Shown in pieces: positions 41,872 to 50,198 of a stretch of DNA of 64,000 nt. Under the pieces are notes generated by a model. It made no database searches and had not been told where the DNA came from. It saw only the letters and a program-made list of their open reading frames with translations. Each line of letters begins with the position of its first letter. Position 1 is the stretch's first letter. This stretch comes from Hymenobacter glacieicola (lineage in GTDB: Bacteria; Bacteroidota; Bacteroidia; Cytophagales; Hymenobacteraceae): NCBI RefSeq assembly GCF_014640315.1, contig NZ_BMGS01000008.1:1-64000 (forward strand), read 5' to 3'. Both the position numbers and the translations under genes were made by a program.

Positions 41872-44800
41872 TTACTTGGTCAGCAGTAGGCGCAGGGTGT
41901 GCACCTTGCCATCCAGCAGTAGCTTGCTGATGTAGAGACCGGGCGTGAAACCGGTGCCTTCTACCGTAAACTCGTACAGCTGACCGCTTTGGGCGGTGGC
42001 GTTGTAGTACGTTTTCACCAGTTGCCCAAGGGGGTTATAAAGCTGCAGCTGGGCCGGACCCGTACTGCTTGCCCGGAAGCGGATAACAGTGCGTTCCGTG
42101 AAGGGGTTAGGGTAAGCTTCAAACGCTGGCTCCGGGGTAGCAGATGCTGCCGCCGCGTCGGCTAGTTGGGCCGAGGAAGCGCTTCGGGCCGCTAGGGTAG
42201 CAGTAGAGCAGTTGCCAAGCTGGTCGCCGTGGGCAAGGTGAGCCGCCACGGCGTTATCGGAGACGCAGAGGATCTTGCCGTTATGGCACACGCTTACCCC
42301 ATCATTTTCGTTGCCGCAACGCACATCCACTACTTGCAGCGTGATGCTCTTGGTGGCCGTGCAGCCGGAAGCAGAAGTTACGGTGACGGTATATGTGAAC
42401 GTGCCAGCCGCATGTGCCGTGAATACTGGGGTAGCACTAGCCACATTGCTGAGGCCGGCCGCCGGGCTCCAGCTGTAGCTTTCCCCGCCCGATGCAGTAA
42501 GCGTGACGCTTTGTGGTCCGTAGCCCAAAAACAGGGTAGTAGGTACGCCACCAGTGTATACCTTAGAGGCAGCCGTAACGGCAATGGCGGGCGTTGGCAC
42601 GGTGCCGGTAACCGTTACGGTAGCTGTCTGGCTGGCAGTGTTGCCGTGGGTGTCGATTACGGTCAGGGTAACAGTGTTGGCACCAATATCCTCGCAGCTG
42701 AACACCGTTTTGTTTAGTACTACTGATGCAATGCCGCAGGCATCGGAACTGCCGTTGTTTATCTGGTCAGCCGTGAGGGTAGCGCTGCCTTCGCTCAGGG
42801 CGAGGGTCAGGTTTTGAACCCGTACGGTCGGAGCTTGCTTGTCTTCCACGCTCACGACAAACGTTTTGATGTCGGTGCCGCAGGAGTTAGTAGCGCTGGC
42901 CGTAACAGTGGTAGCCCCCACCGGGAAGAAGTAAGGTGAGGAAATGGGAGTAATAACTCCGTCTTTCAGGATGGTGTAGGTGACAGGAGCCGCCGGAATA
43001 CCGGTAGCCGTAGCCGCAAACGCCACTGAAGCACCACATTCCGTGGGGCTAGTCTGCACCGTAGCCAGCGAGGGCACGCTCAGAACTGGGTCAGTGCAGG
43101 CCACTCCGGTTTTCACTGTCCGGTACGAGGTACCCACCCGAACAGCATCTACTGCCAACACTGGCGAAGCAGAGCCCTGGCGCAAGGCTACGGAGCCAAT
43201 GTTGTCGTTGGGAGCGGCGGGCGTGGTGCCGGTTTCGGTGGAGGTAGCTGAGGCCGTGGCCGGCTCCACGAAGGTAGTAGTGGGGTTCAGGAACAACTGG
43301 CTGACGCTGCCGGCTTCGTCGAAGGAGTACTTCACTACCACCAGATGGGTCGTGTTGAGCTCGTACTCCTGCGGGGCATAGGTGGCGGCTCCGGAGCCGC
43401 TGATGCCAAACTGGAGCTTGCCCCCAGCCGTTTTGCGCACAAACACGCGGCTCCGGAACGTGCTGCCAATAACCTTAGGGCCTAAATGGAAGAAGTAGTC
43501 GCCTGAAGTGGTTGCGTTGGCGACGTTCACCAAGAAGGAAGCGTACACTGGTGTGCGGCCGTACAACGGCTCAAAAGAGCGGTTTACGTCTTCGCCGCTG
43601 GCGGTCAGGGCGGCGGCCTTGCCGGTTCCGGCGCTGTAGGTGGGGTAAGAAAGGCCGGCTGCCGTTACCGCCACTGGCTTGGAGCCCGCGCCGCTGTGGG
43701 CCGCCCAGCCGTTAGCCGTCAGCAAGGAAGCCGGCGTGTACTCGAAGTTTTCTTCCAGTAGCAAAGCCACGGGCACCGCGGTTGTAGTCAGGGTTAGGGT
43801 GCCGGGCGAGGTTGTCAGGTAGTTCTCGGCGTAGGGCGTGTCGTTGTCGTTAAAAGCAAAGACGGTGAAATGGTACGGCGTATTCGGCCGCAAATTCGTG
43901 ACCGTAACGCTCGTGCCGGAGCCATTGTATACCACGTAGTTGCCTTTGCCTAGCTGCTTGCCCGCGCCAAAAGCCGCGTCGGCAGCGTAGGTAACTGCAT
44001 CAAGGGGCTCGGCATCTACGGCGCTGCCCAGGCGGGCTACTACCAGGTGCTTGGTGGCGTTGTTGCCCGTTAAAGTCAGTTGCACCGAGGTAGTAGTTAC
44101 CTGGCCGGCTGAAAGCGCGCTGGCAACGGTAGGCTCCGAAGCCAACGGCACCGTTACGGTCGTAAAGGAAACCTCCTCGCCGTAGGCAGTGCCAGCCGCG
44201 TTGGTGGCGTAGGCCCGCGCATAGTAGGTAGTACCAGGCAGCAGGTTGCTGATAGTACTGGTGAAAGCCTCAGCGCCCACGCCATCCTCAGTTTGGGTGG
44301 TGCCCAGCACAGGGTTGGCCGTTTTTGACCATACCACCCCGCGGGCCATAATGGCGCTACCCCCGTCGGTAACCACGCTGCCGCCAGTTATGGCGCTGGT
44401 AGGCGTCAGGCCAGAAACCGCCGTGGTGCTCAGGGTAGCAGGGTAGCTAGCCGCACTGCCCGTACCGGAAACGGTGACAGTTTGCGCCGGGAGGCCGGCG
44501 GTAGTAACCGGAATAGCGGCCTGCGCAGCCTCGGCTGTGGTAGGGGCAAACCGAACGTCGATGGTGGTGGTGGGTACGATGCCGCCCACGGGCTCCAGCA
44601 CAATGGCGCAGCAGGCAAACGGACTACTGCCGGTCCGGATTTCAAAGCCTGCCGGGGGCGTAATGGTGAGGCTGCTGGTCAGGCTGCTGCCGCTAACAGT
44701 AAAGCTCTTCGGCTGACTGCCCGCGCCAACTTCCACGGCGCCGAAGGTAGGGAGGCTGGACTGCGAAATTTGCAGACCCGGCGGCACCACTGGCGCTGCT

Positions 44801-46188
44801 ACTGTCACGGCAAGGGGCTCACTTGCGCTGGTTACCGTACCGCAGGAGGTGGTAACGGTAGCGCGAGCCACCACGAAGTAACTGCCAGCGCCTGGGAAGT
44901 CAGTGCCTTTCAGCTGATACGTTGCCGAAGTTGCGCCCCCAATGCTGGTATACGGCCCGGTAGCGCTGGTACCATACTGCCAGGTGAAAGCAGCGGTAGC
45001 CGCGCCCGAAGCCGTAAGCATAGCACCCGTACCGTCCACTGGCAACGTCTGGGCTGAAGCAGGAGAAACAGTAACCGGGCTGGCTTCTGGGGTCAGGCTG
45101 ATGCTTAGGTTGGTGCCATTGTCAGAGCCAAAGGTAGCGGGCGCATCGTTCAGCACCCGCACCCGGTAGCCGGTGCCGCTGGGTGTGCCGGCCGGAATTA
45201 CCGCCGATATAGGAGAGCTGCTGCCCGACCCGATAATGCCCGTGGTAGGGCTGGTTGCGAAAACGCCGTTGGCATCGGAAAGCTGCACTTTATAGCTGCC
45301 CGTGTAAGTGCCATTGCTGGTGTAAGCCACGTTGAAGGCCGTGCTGCCCGCCGTGTTCGTCACGCAGAAAGCGGCGGCCGACGCGCTACCGGTGGTAATA
45401 GTTGCCGCGGGCGTTGGGGTTACAGCGCCTGAAAGGGTAGGGGTGATGCTGAGGTTGTCTAGGCCCAGGGCCTGCGCGTTGCCGCTACCCATCGTGCCCA
45501 CATACGACCAGCGCAGGTAGGTAGTTGCTCCACTCGCCAGACTCAGGCCGCTAAGCACTATGCTTCGGGAAGTGCTAGCAGGTGGGTTTACTACCGCGTT
45601 AGCGCCATCGGGGCCATAGACCACGGTCAGGCTGGTTTGAGGAGCCCAGGTAACGCCATCAGGGCTGGTATAGAACTGCCACTCGAAAGGGTTGGTGCCG
45701 GTGCGGTACTTCTCTACGTCGTAGGCCACGGCCAGCTCCGTGATGGTAGCGCCCGTGTTGTTGCGCACGGCCAGCAGCAAGTGGCGCGGAGCCGCGTAGC
45801 TGCCGGAAGACAAAAAGCCCAAGGCCCGGTCGGTGGCCGTAGCCGTGGTGCCGTTGCCAAAGTTATAAGCAGCCCCGGCGGAGTTACTGGCCAGAGCGCC
45901 GGGGGCCACAGTGCCACTGGCCCGGGTGGTAACGGTTGTGTTGGCCGCGTTGGAGTAGTTGATGTCCGTGGTGCCTGCGGCCAGCACAAAGCCCGTCGGC
46001 ACGGCACCAGCGGCGTTACCCTGGCCGTCAAAGTTTTCGGTAACCGGCGCGGCGCTGTTTAAAATGAGTTGGGCCTGTGCGGTAGAAGCAGTAGCCAAAA
46101 GTCCTCCGGTTGCCAGGCCAGTCAGAAGCCCGATAATCAGCTTTCTGGCCCGTCCGGCAACGTGTTGCTGCTTAGAAATGTAGTTCAT
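41872..46188 (-). CDS. Large secreted multidomain protein with type IX sorting domain
   Basis: A 1438-aa exported protein: signal peptide ending TASTAQA near residue 37; an N-terminal beta-rich domain with GTNPFEWQFYTSPDGVTWAP and LRWSYVGTMGSGNAQALGLD; bacterial Ig or fibronectin-like domains (PTSAITGGSVVTDGGSAIMA, TTYYARAYATNAAGTAYGEE); a laminin-G-like stretch; a HYR-like domain (DKQAPTVRVQNLTLALSEGS); and a Cys motif CHNGKILCVSDNAVAAHLAH. It ends with a type IX domain (EAYPNPFTERTVIRF, GLYISKLLLDGKVHTLRLLL). It is exported by the type IX system and is probably an adhesive surface protein. It is 47 bp downstream of the nuclease gene, so the two are likely co-transcribed. Confidence 0.9.
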   Translation of the reverse strand: MNYISKQQHVAGRARKLIIGLLTGLATGGLLATASTAQAQLILNSAAPVTENFDGQGNAAGAVPTGFVLAAGTTDINYSNAANTTVTTRASGTVAPGALASNSAGAAYNFGNGTTATATDRALGFLSSGSYAAPRHLLLAVRNNTGATITELAVAYDVEKYRTGTNPFEWQFYTSPDGVTWAPQTSLTVVYGPDGANAVVNPPASTSRSIVLSGLSLASGATTYLRWSYVGTMGSGNAQALGLDNLSITPTLSGAVTPTPAATITTGSASAAAFCVTNTAGSTAFNVAYTSNGTYTGSYKVQLSDANGVFATSPTTGIIGSGSSSPISAVIPAGTPSGTGYRVRVLNDAPATFGSDNGTNLSISLTPEASPVTVSPASAQTLPVDGTGAMLTASGAATAAFTWQYGTSATGPYTSIGGATSATYQLKGTDFPGAGSYFVVARATVTTSCGTVTSASEPLAVTVAAPVVPPGLQISQSSLPTFGAVEVGAGSQPKSFTVSGSSLTSSLTITPPAGFEIRTGSSPFACCAIVLEPVGGIVPTTTIDVRFAPTTAEAAQAAIPVTTAGLPAQTVTVSGTGSAASYPATLSTTAVSGLTPTSAITGGSVVTDGGSAIMARGVVWSKTANPVLGTTQTEDGVGAEAFTSTISNLLPGTTYYARAYATNAAGTAYGEEVSFTTVTVPLASEPTVASALSAGQVTTTSVQLTLTGNNATKHLVVARLGSAVDAEPLDAVTYAADAAFGAGKQLGKGNYVVYNGSGTSVTVTNLRPNTPYHFTVFAFNDNDTPYAENYLTTSPGTLTLTTTAVPVALLLEENFEYTPASLLTANGWAAHSGAGSKPVAVTAAGLSYPTYSAGTGKAAALTASGEDVNRSFEPLYGRTPVYASFLVNVANATTSGDYFFHLGPKVIGSTFRSRVFVRKTAGGKLQFGISGSGAATYAPQEYELNTTHLVVVKYSFDEAGSVSQLFLNPTTTFVEPATASATSTETGTTPAAPNDNIGSVALRQGSASPVLAVDAVRVGTSYRTVKTGVACTDPVLSVPSLATVQTSPTECGASVAFAATATGIPAAPVTYTILKDGVITPISSPYFFPVGATTVTASATNSCGTDIKTFVVSVEDKQAPTVRVQNLTLALSEGSATLTADQINNGSSDACGIASVVLNKTVFSCEDIGANTVTLTVIDTHGNTASQTATVTVTGTVPTPAIAVTAASKVYTGGVPTTLFLGYGPQSVTLTASGGESYSWSPAAGLSNVASATPVFTAHAAGTFTYTVTVTSASGCTATKSITLQVVDVRCGNENDGVSVCHNGKILCVSDNAVAAHLAHGDQLGNCSTATLAARSASSAQLADAAAASATPEPAFEAYPNPFTERTVIRFRASSTGPAQLQLYNPLGQLVKTYYNATAQSGQLYEFTVEGTGFTPGLYISKLLLDGKVHTLRLLLTK

Positions 46189-46235
46189 ATAATGACAGAA
46201 ACGCCGCAAAATCAATGAGAAAGTAGGACTGAAGG

Positions 46236-47537
46236 CTACAGGACAGGACCGGCATCAACCTTCGATTCGATGACCGTCTGTACTTCAATCGGGAGCTTCG
46301 AGAGCAGGTCGTAGCCGGTGGCGGCCTCAATGGCGTTTACGGTAGTGCGATGCGTGCCCCAGTCCTGATTGAGGGTGTTGATGTTGGGCATATCCACGGC
46401 AATGACGCGGGTAGTGGCCGTAATTCGGGCCACGTCGTTGTCGCCCACGGGCAACACTACAAGTACTTTCCAAGTGCGGCTGGGCACCGTAAGGCGGCCC
46501 TGGTCGAGGGTCATCGTCAGGCCACCGTTGCTGCCGGTGCCACCTACCCCGTAACTGCCGCAAATAATGTACACTTCATTGTTCGGCAGGAAGGTGCGGG
46601 CGTAGCCTTCCAGTGTAGCCCAAGGCCCCTGGTTATTTTGGGGAGCCTGCGGCATCATGTTGGTCATCAGGAAGGTAGCCGAGTTGTTTTCGTCCGAAGA
46701 GGTTCGGTCGGCGCTGGGGCAGTTGTGGCCCCGGTCGAAGCCCGAGCCTGCATAGCTGTTGTCTTGCACCTGGTACCAGCCCTGGGGGAGGGAGGTATCG
46801 TTGCGGAAGTCATCCTGCCGGTTGCTGCTACCCCGGTCCGAGATGTCGAGGTGCCAACTTACCCAGTTGGGCTTGCCCTGGTCGCGGTTGTAGCCCACGG
46901 CAAATTGCGGCTTGAGCAGCAGGTAGTTGTTAGGGTAGCTAGGGTCGGGGGTAGCACCACTGGGGTTGCCCAGGGCCAGGTGGTCGTTATCGACGGAAGG
47001 CTGCGCAACGCCGTAATCGGTTACGGCAAAATCATCCAGGTTTAGGCGTGCCGCTCCCCCGGATGTTTTACGAATCTCAAACTTTACCTTGCCCGGAATA
47101 TTTACCGTGAAGGCTGCGGTTTGCAGCGTAGCCGTGGTCGTAAATACGGTGTTGCCCACCTTCGTCCACTTATTGCAGTTGCAGGCTTCCGATTGCGCCC
47201 ACAACTCCCAGCTGCTGCTGGCATCGGTGCCATAAATGGCGTGCTGCACAGTAACCGTGTTAGCGCCGTTGGGCACAAAAAAGGCCATGGTAAGTGTGCC
47301 CTTCTGCTGCAGGCGCACGGCCTGCGCCCCGTTTTTACGGTCGGCCTCTGCGCTGGCTAGCACTCCATCCGTCAGGACCCAGTCGCCGGAACTTAAGCTT
47401 ACAGTGCCAGTAGGATAGGCTGGTTTGGTGCCGGTGTCAAAGGATTCCTGAGCGTTGGCCGAGGACAAAAGAGGCTGAAGCGCCAGACATGGCAGTAACA
47501 ACCAAGCGTGCAAGGCACGTCGTAAAATTTTTGGCAT
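46236..47537 (-). CDS. Secreted DNA/RNA non-specific endonuclease
   Basis: A 433-aa exported nuclease. Signal peptide MPKILRRALHAWLLLPCLAL... ending SSANA; an N-terminal beta-sandwich domain of about 165 residues (EIRKTSGGAARLNLDDFAVTD); and a DNA/RNA non-specific endonuclease (NUC1, beta-beta-alpha metal) domain with GFDRGHNCPSADRT, which carries the catalytic His, then NSATFLMTNMMPQAPQNNQG and TLEGYARTF. It is probably secreted and degrades extracellular nucleic acids. It precedes the large type IX protein. Start ATG 47537. Confidence 0.9.
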   Translation of the reverse strand: MPKILRRALHAWLLLPCLALQPLLSSANAQESFDTGTKPAYPTGTVSLSSGDWVLTDGVLASAEADRKNGAQAVRLQQKGTLTMAFFVPNGANTVTVQHAIYGTDASSSWELWAQSEACNCNKWTKVGNTVFTTTATLQTAAFTVNIPGKVKFEIRKTSGGAARLNLDDFAVTDYGVAQPSVDNDHLALGNPSGATPDPSYPNNYLLLKPQFAVGYNRDQGKPNWVSWHLDISDRGSSNRQDDFRNDTSLPQGWYQVQDNSYAGSGFDRGHNCPSADRTSSDENNSATFLMTNMMPQAPQNNQGPWATLEGYARTFLPNNEVYIICGSYGVGGTGSNGGLTMTLDQGRLTVPSRTWKVLVVLPVGDNDVARITATTRVIAVDMPNINTLNQDWGTHRTTVNAIEAATGYDLLSKLPIEVQTVIESKVDAGPVL

Positions 47538-47599
47538 ATACCCGCAAGAAGAAAACAAGAGAACAAGTTCCGGATGGAACCACAGGCCCAACAGATTCG

Positions 47600-47607
47600 C
47601 AAAAATA
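47600..47607 (-). promoter_or_regulatory. Candidate promoter of the nuclease gene
   Basis: On the minus strand TATTTTTG matches TAnnTTTG exactly. It lies about 60 bases upstream of the ATG; TTTG is found 26 bases further up, slightly too far for a normal -33 element. Confidence 0.4.
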
Positions 47608-47953
47608 CGCCTGTTTTAGGACTTGATTATTTCCAAATTGTTAACAACGTGTTGGTATAAATATAATATATGTAAATAGTGCAATATACGTGCTTTTACT
47701 GCTGACCTGCTATAGCATGGTACTTCCACCGTGTATGGCTTAGCTCTAGTTGGGAATAGCAGTTATGAACCAGTACATAAGTAAAGGTGTGTATAGTTGT
47801 ATTATATTGTAAGCAATAGAATCAAGAGAAATACTATAAAATATTGGTGAATCATGATATAAGCTCTTATCCTGGGGTAGCCTACGCTACTGTGTTGCAA
47901 GATTTTGCTTGCAGGTACAGTGCACTCATACAAATTGTAGCGTTACTGTAGTA
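47608..47953. other. AT-rich intergenic region
   Basis: About 345 bp of AT-rich sequence with no gene or repeat. It may act as an upstream element for the nuclease gene. Confidence 0.4.
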
Positions 47954-48298
47954 CTACTTCTTGCGCTTCCTCGGCCGAAGCAAATGCAAGTAACTCGTTG
48001 TGTCGGGGGTAGTAGGCGAAAGGACATGATGGGAGCCAGCGGGCGTGACCAGTAAGTGGGTAGTCCCTAGGCGGTGTAGCGCTGAGTGCGAACCATCTGG
48101 GTTGACAATAACGGGGGGGTTACTCTCTACATTCGGAACTACCGTATGTGTGCCATTGAGGTTAACCAGCACCGCTGAGCTGCCAGTTTGGTTTAGCACT
48201 GAGTGCGTACCGTCGGGGTTGACAACCACTGTCGTTTGCGCGTGTACTGCTGTTAAGCTGCTTAAGGTCAGTAGGGTAGCGAATAGATAACGTTTCAT
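47954..48298 (-). CDS. Exported protein with short VNPDGTHSVL repeats
   Basis: A 114-aa exported protein: signal peptide MKRYLFATLLTLSSLTAVHA, then four degenerate repeats of about 18 residues. The first starts VVVNPDGTHSVLNQTG, then VLVNLNGTHTVVPNVE, VIVNPDGSHSALHRLG and LLVTPAGSHHVLSPTT. The tail is basic (LRPRKRKK). Each repeat is a short hairpin-like beta unit (VxVNPDGTHxV); together they may build a small beta solenoid or sheet. No function known. Single gene. Confidence 0.7.
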   Translation of the reverse strand: MKRYLFATLLTLSSLTAVHAQTTVVVNPDGTHSVLNQTGSSAVLVNLNGTHTVVPNVESNPPVIVNPDGSHSALHRLGTTHLLVTPAGSHHVLSPTTPDTTSYLHLLRPRKRKK

Positions 48299-48439
48299 AG
48301 ATCAAGCAAAAGGATAGACGGGAAGAACCGACCGGCGCAACAATAGTGCTAGATCCGGGCGGCTCCTGCCGTCTTTACCATCGAGGAACCGATGGGCGTA
48401 GCAGTTGCATAGGGGTAGCAACATCACTTGTCTTGCTCC

Positions 48440-48696
48440 ATGCTTTTCCGCTTGGTCGGCCTACTTCTGGACCTGCTGTTTTTCCTCTGTGGTGCAGGCC
48501 TAAACCGCCGCCAAGCCCGCTACCTCTACCACCGGCCGTAACCCCTTCCCGCACCGATACCACCCGCCTGCGCCTCTCCTATGCCTAGTGGAAGCAGGTG
48601 CTCACGCTCAAGGCGTACCGCGCAGCCCGCGGTAAAGACACCGAGCGGCCTTTCACCGGTAAATATTGGAATGCTGAGGCGAAAAGCACCAACCCC
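48440..48696 (+). pseudogene. Broken msrB (methionine sulfoxide reductase B) lipoprotein gene
   Basis: The frame from ATG 48440 gives a lipoprotein signal (MLFRLVGLLLDLLFFLCGAG) and stops at 48541. In another frame, TDTTRLRLSYA runs into a TAG at 48586-48588, after which WKQVLT, KAYRAARGKDTERPFTGKYW and NAEAK follow. The last part matches the MsrB N-terminal catalytic region (LTxExYRVxxxKGTERPFTGKYW). A frameshift, a nonsense codon and loss of everything after about 48696 leave no function. The icd terminator follows directly. Confidence 0.65.
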
Positions 48697-48705
48697 TTTA
48701 AAATA

Positions 48706-48741
48706 AAACCCCGCGCCGGCTTTACAGCCAACGCGGGGTTT
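48706..48741 (-). terminator. Terminator of icd
   Basis: AAACCCCGCG and CGCGGGGTTT form a 10-bp stem 28 bp past the icd stop on the minus strand, followed by a T-rich stretch. Confidence 0.85.
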
Positions 48742-48769
48742 CATGGTGTAGTTGGCTAGGGCCAAGCTA

Positions 48770-50032
48770 CTACATCCGGCTGATAATCTCGTCGCCGAAC
48801 TCGCTGCACTTCAGCAGGGTAGCACCGTCCATCAAGCGCTCGAAGTCGTAGGTTACGCGCTTCGAGGCAATGGCGGCTTCCAGGCCTTTGTAAATCAGGT
48901 CAGCGGCTTCCTGCCAGCCCAGGTGCTCCAGCATCAGCGCACCCGAGAGGATAACCGAGCCGGGGTTCACTTTGTCGAGGCCAGCGTACTTGGGCGCGGT
49001 GCCGTGGGTAGCTTCAAAGATGGCGTGGCCGGTTACGTAGTTGATGTTGGCACCGGGCGCAATGCCGATACCACCCACGATGGCGGCCAGGGCGTCGGAG
49101 ATATAGTCGCCGTTCAGGTTCAGGGTAGCCACTACCGAGTAGTCGGCGGGGCGGAGCAGGATCTGCTGCAGGAAGGCATCGGCAATGCTGTCCTTCACCA
49201 GAATCTTGCCGCTGTCCAGGGCAGCTTTCTGCTGGGCGTCGGCTACTTCCTGGCCTTGCTTGGCGGCTACCTTGTCGTACTGCGCCCAGGTGTACACTTT
49301 GTCGCCGAACTCCCGCTCGGCCAACTCGTAGCCCCAGGTTTTGAAGGCCCCCTCGGTGAACTTCATGATGTTGCCTTTGTGCACGATGGTCACCGAAGGC
49401 TTGTTGTTGTCGATGGCGTACTGAATGGCCGCGCGCACCAGACGCTCGGTGCCCTCTTTCGACACGGGCTTGATGCCGAACGACGACGACTCGGGGAAGC
49501 GGATTTTCTTCACGCCCATCTCGTCCTGCAGGAATTCCAGCATTTTCTGGGCCTGGGGCGTGCCGTTCATGTACTCGATGCCGGCGTAGATGTCCTCGGT
49601 GTTTTCGCGGAAAATCACCATGTCGGTCAGGTTCGGCTGCTTCACCGGCGAGGGAACACCTTCAAACCACCGCACGGGGCGTACGCAGGCGTACAGGTCC
49701 AGCTCCTGGCGCAGAGCCACGTTCAGGGAACGGATACCGCCGCCTACGGGGGTAGTCAGGGGGCCTTTGATGCCCACCAGGTAGTCGCGGAAAGCGTCCA
49801 GGGTTTCGTTGGGCAGCCAGTTACCCGTCTGCTTAAACGACTTCTCGCCCGCCATTACTTCCTTCCACTCCAGCTTACGCGAACCACCGTAGGCTTTCTC
49901 TACGGCCGCGTCGAATACGCGGACGGAAGCCGCCCAGATGTCCGGACCCGTGCCGTCGCCTTCGATGAACGGGATGATAGGTTGGTCCGGCACATTCAGC
50001 TTGCCGTTCTTGATGGTGATTTTCTCTGCCAT
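48770..50032 (-). CDS. icd: Isocitrate dehydrogenase, NADP-dependent
   Basis: A 420-aa dimeric isocitrate dehydrogenase of the bacterial type. [14 protein letters not shown] at 20-33 is the N-terminal signature; Ser102 in [20 protein letters not shown] is the isocitrate-binding and, in some bacteria, phosphorylated serine; [20 protein letters not shown] carries the metal-binding Asp; [12 protein letters not shown] is the family C-terminal cofactor motif with Lys for NADP. It converts isocitrate to 2-oxoglutarate in the TCA cycle. Single gene, normal length. Confidence 0.95.
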   Translation of the reverse strand: MAEKITIKNGKLNVPDQPIIPFIEGDGTGPDIWAASVRVFDAAVEKAYGGSRKLEWKEVMAGEKSFKQTGNWLPNETLDAFRDYLVGIKGPLTTPVGGGIRSLNVALRQELDLYACVRPVRWFEGVPSPVKQPNLTDMVIFRENTEDIYAGIEYMNGTPQAQKMLEFLQDEMGVKKIRFPESSSFGIKPVSKEGTERLVRAAIQYAIDNNKPSVTIVHKGNIMKFTEGAFKTWGYELAEREFGDKVYTWAQYDKVAAKQGQEVADAQQKAALDSGKILVKDSIADAFLQQILLRPADYSVVATLNLNGDYISDALAAIVGGIGIAPGANINYVTGHAIFEATHGTAPKYAGLDKVNPGSVILSGALMLEHLGWQEAADLIYKGLEAAIASKRVTYDFERLMDGATLLKCSEFGDEIISRM

Positions 50033-50086
50033 TGTTGAAAAGGTACTTTGGTACTTAGGGTTTTGGATTGAGGGGTAATTACCGCC

Positions 50087-50190
50087 GGAACGTCATGCAG
50101 AGCGGAGCGAAGCATCTCGCTCGTGAGTAATCCAGTTACTCCGCACTGTCAGCTAAGCGAGATGCTTCGCTCCGCTCTGCATGACGTTCC
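50087..50190. repeat. Hairpin repeat, family A copy 3 (perfect 35-bp arms)
   Basis: Arms 50087-50121 and 50156-50190 are exact reverse complements with a 34-base loop. The core GCAGAGCGGAGCGAAGCATC resembles the other copies in layout though not in all bases. It lies 8 bp past the M16 gene stop. Confidence 0.9.
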
Positions 50191-50198
50191 AAGGGGCA

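Noticed and set aside
48752..50038. 428-aa open frame opposite icd
   Set aside because: Antisense shadow; icd on the other strand is a textbook full-length enzyme.
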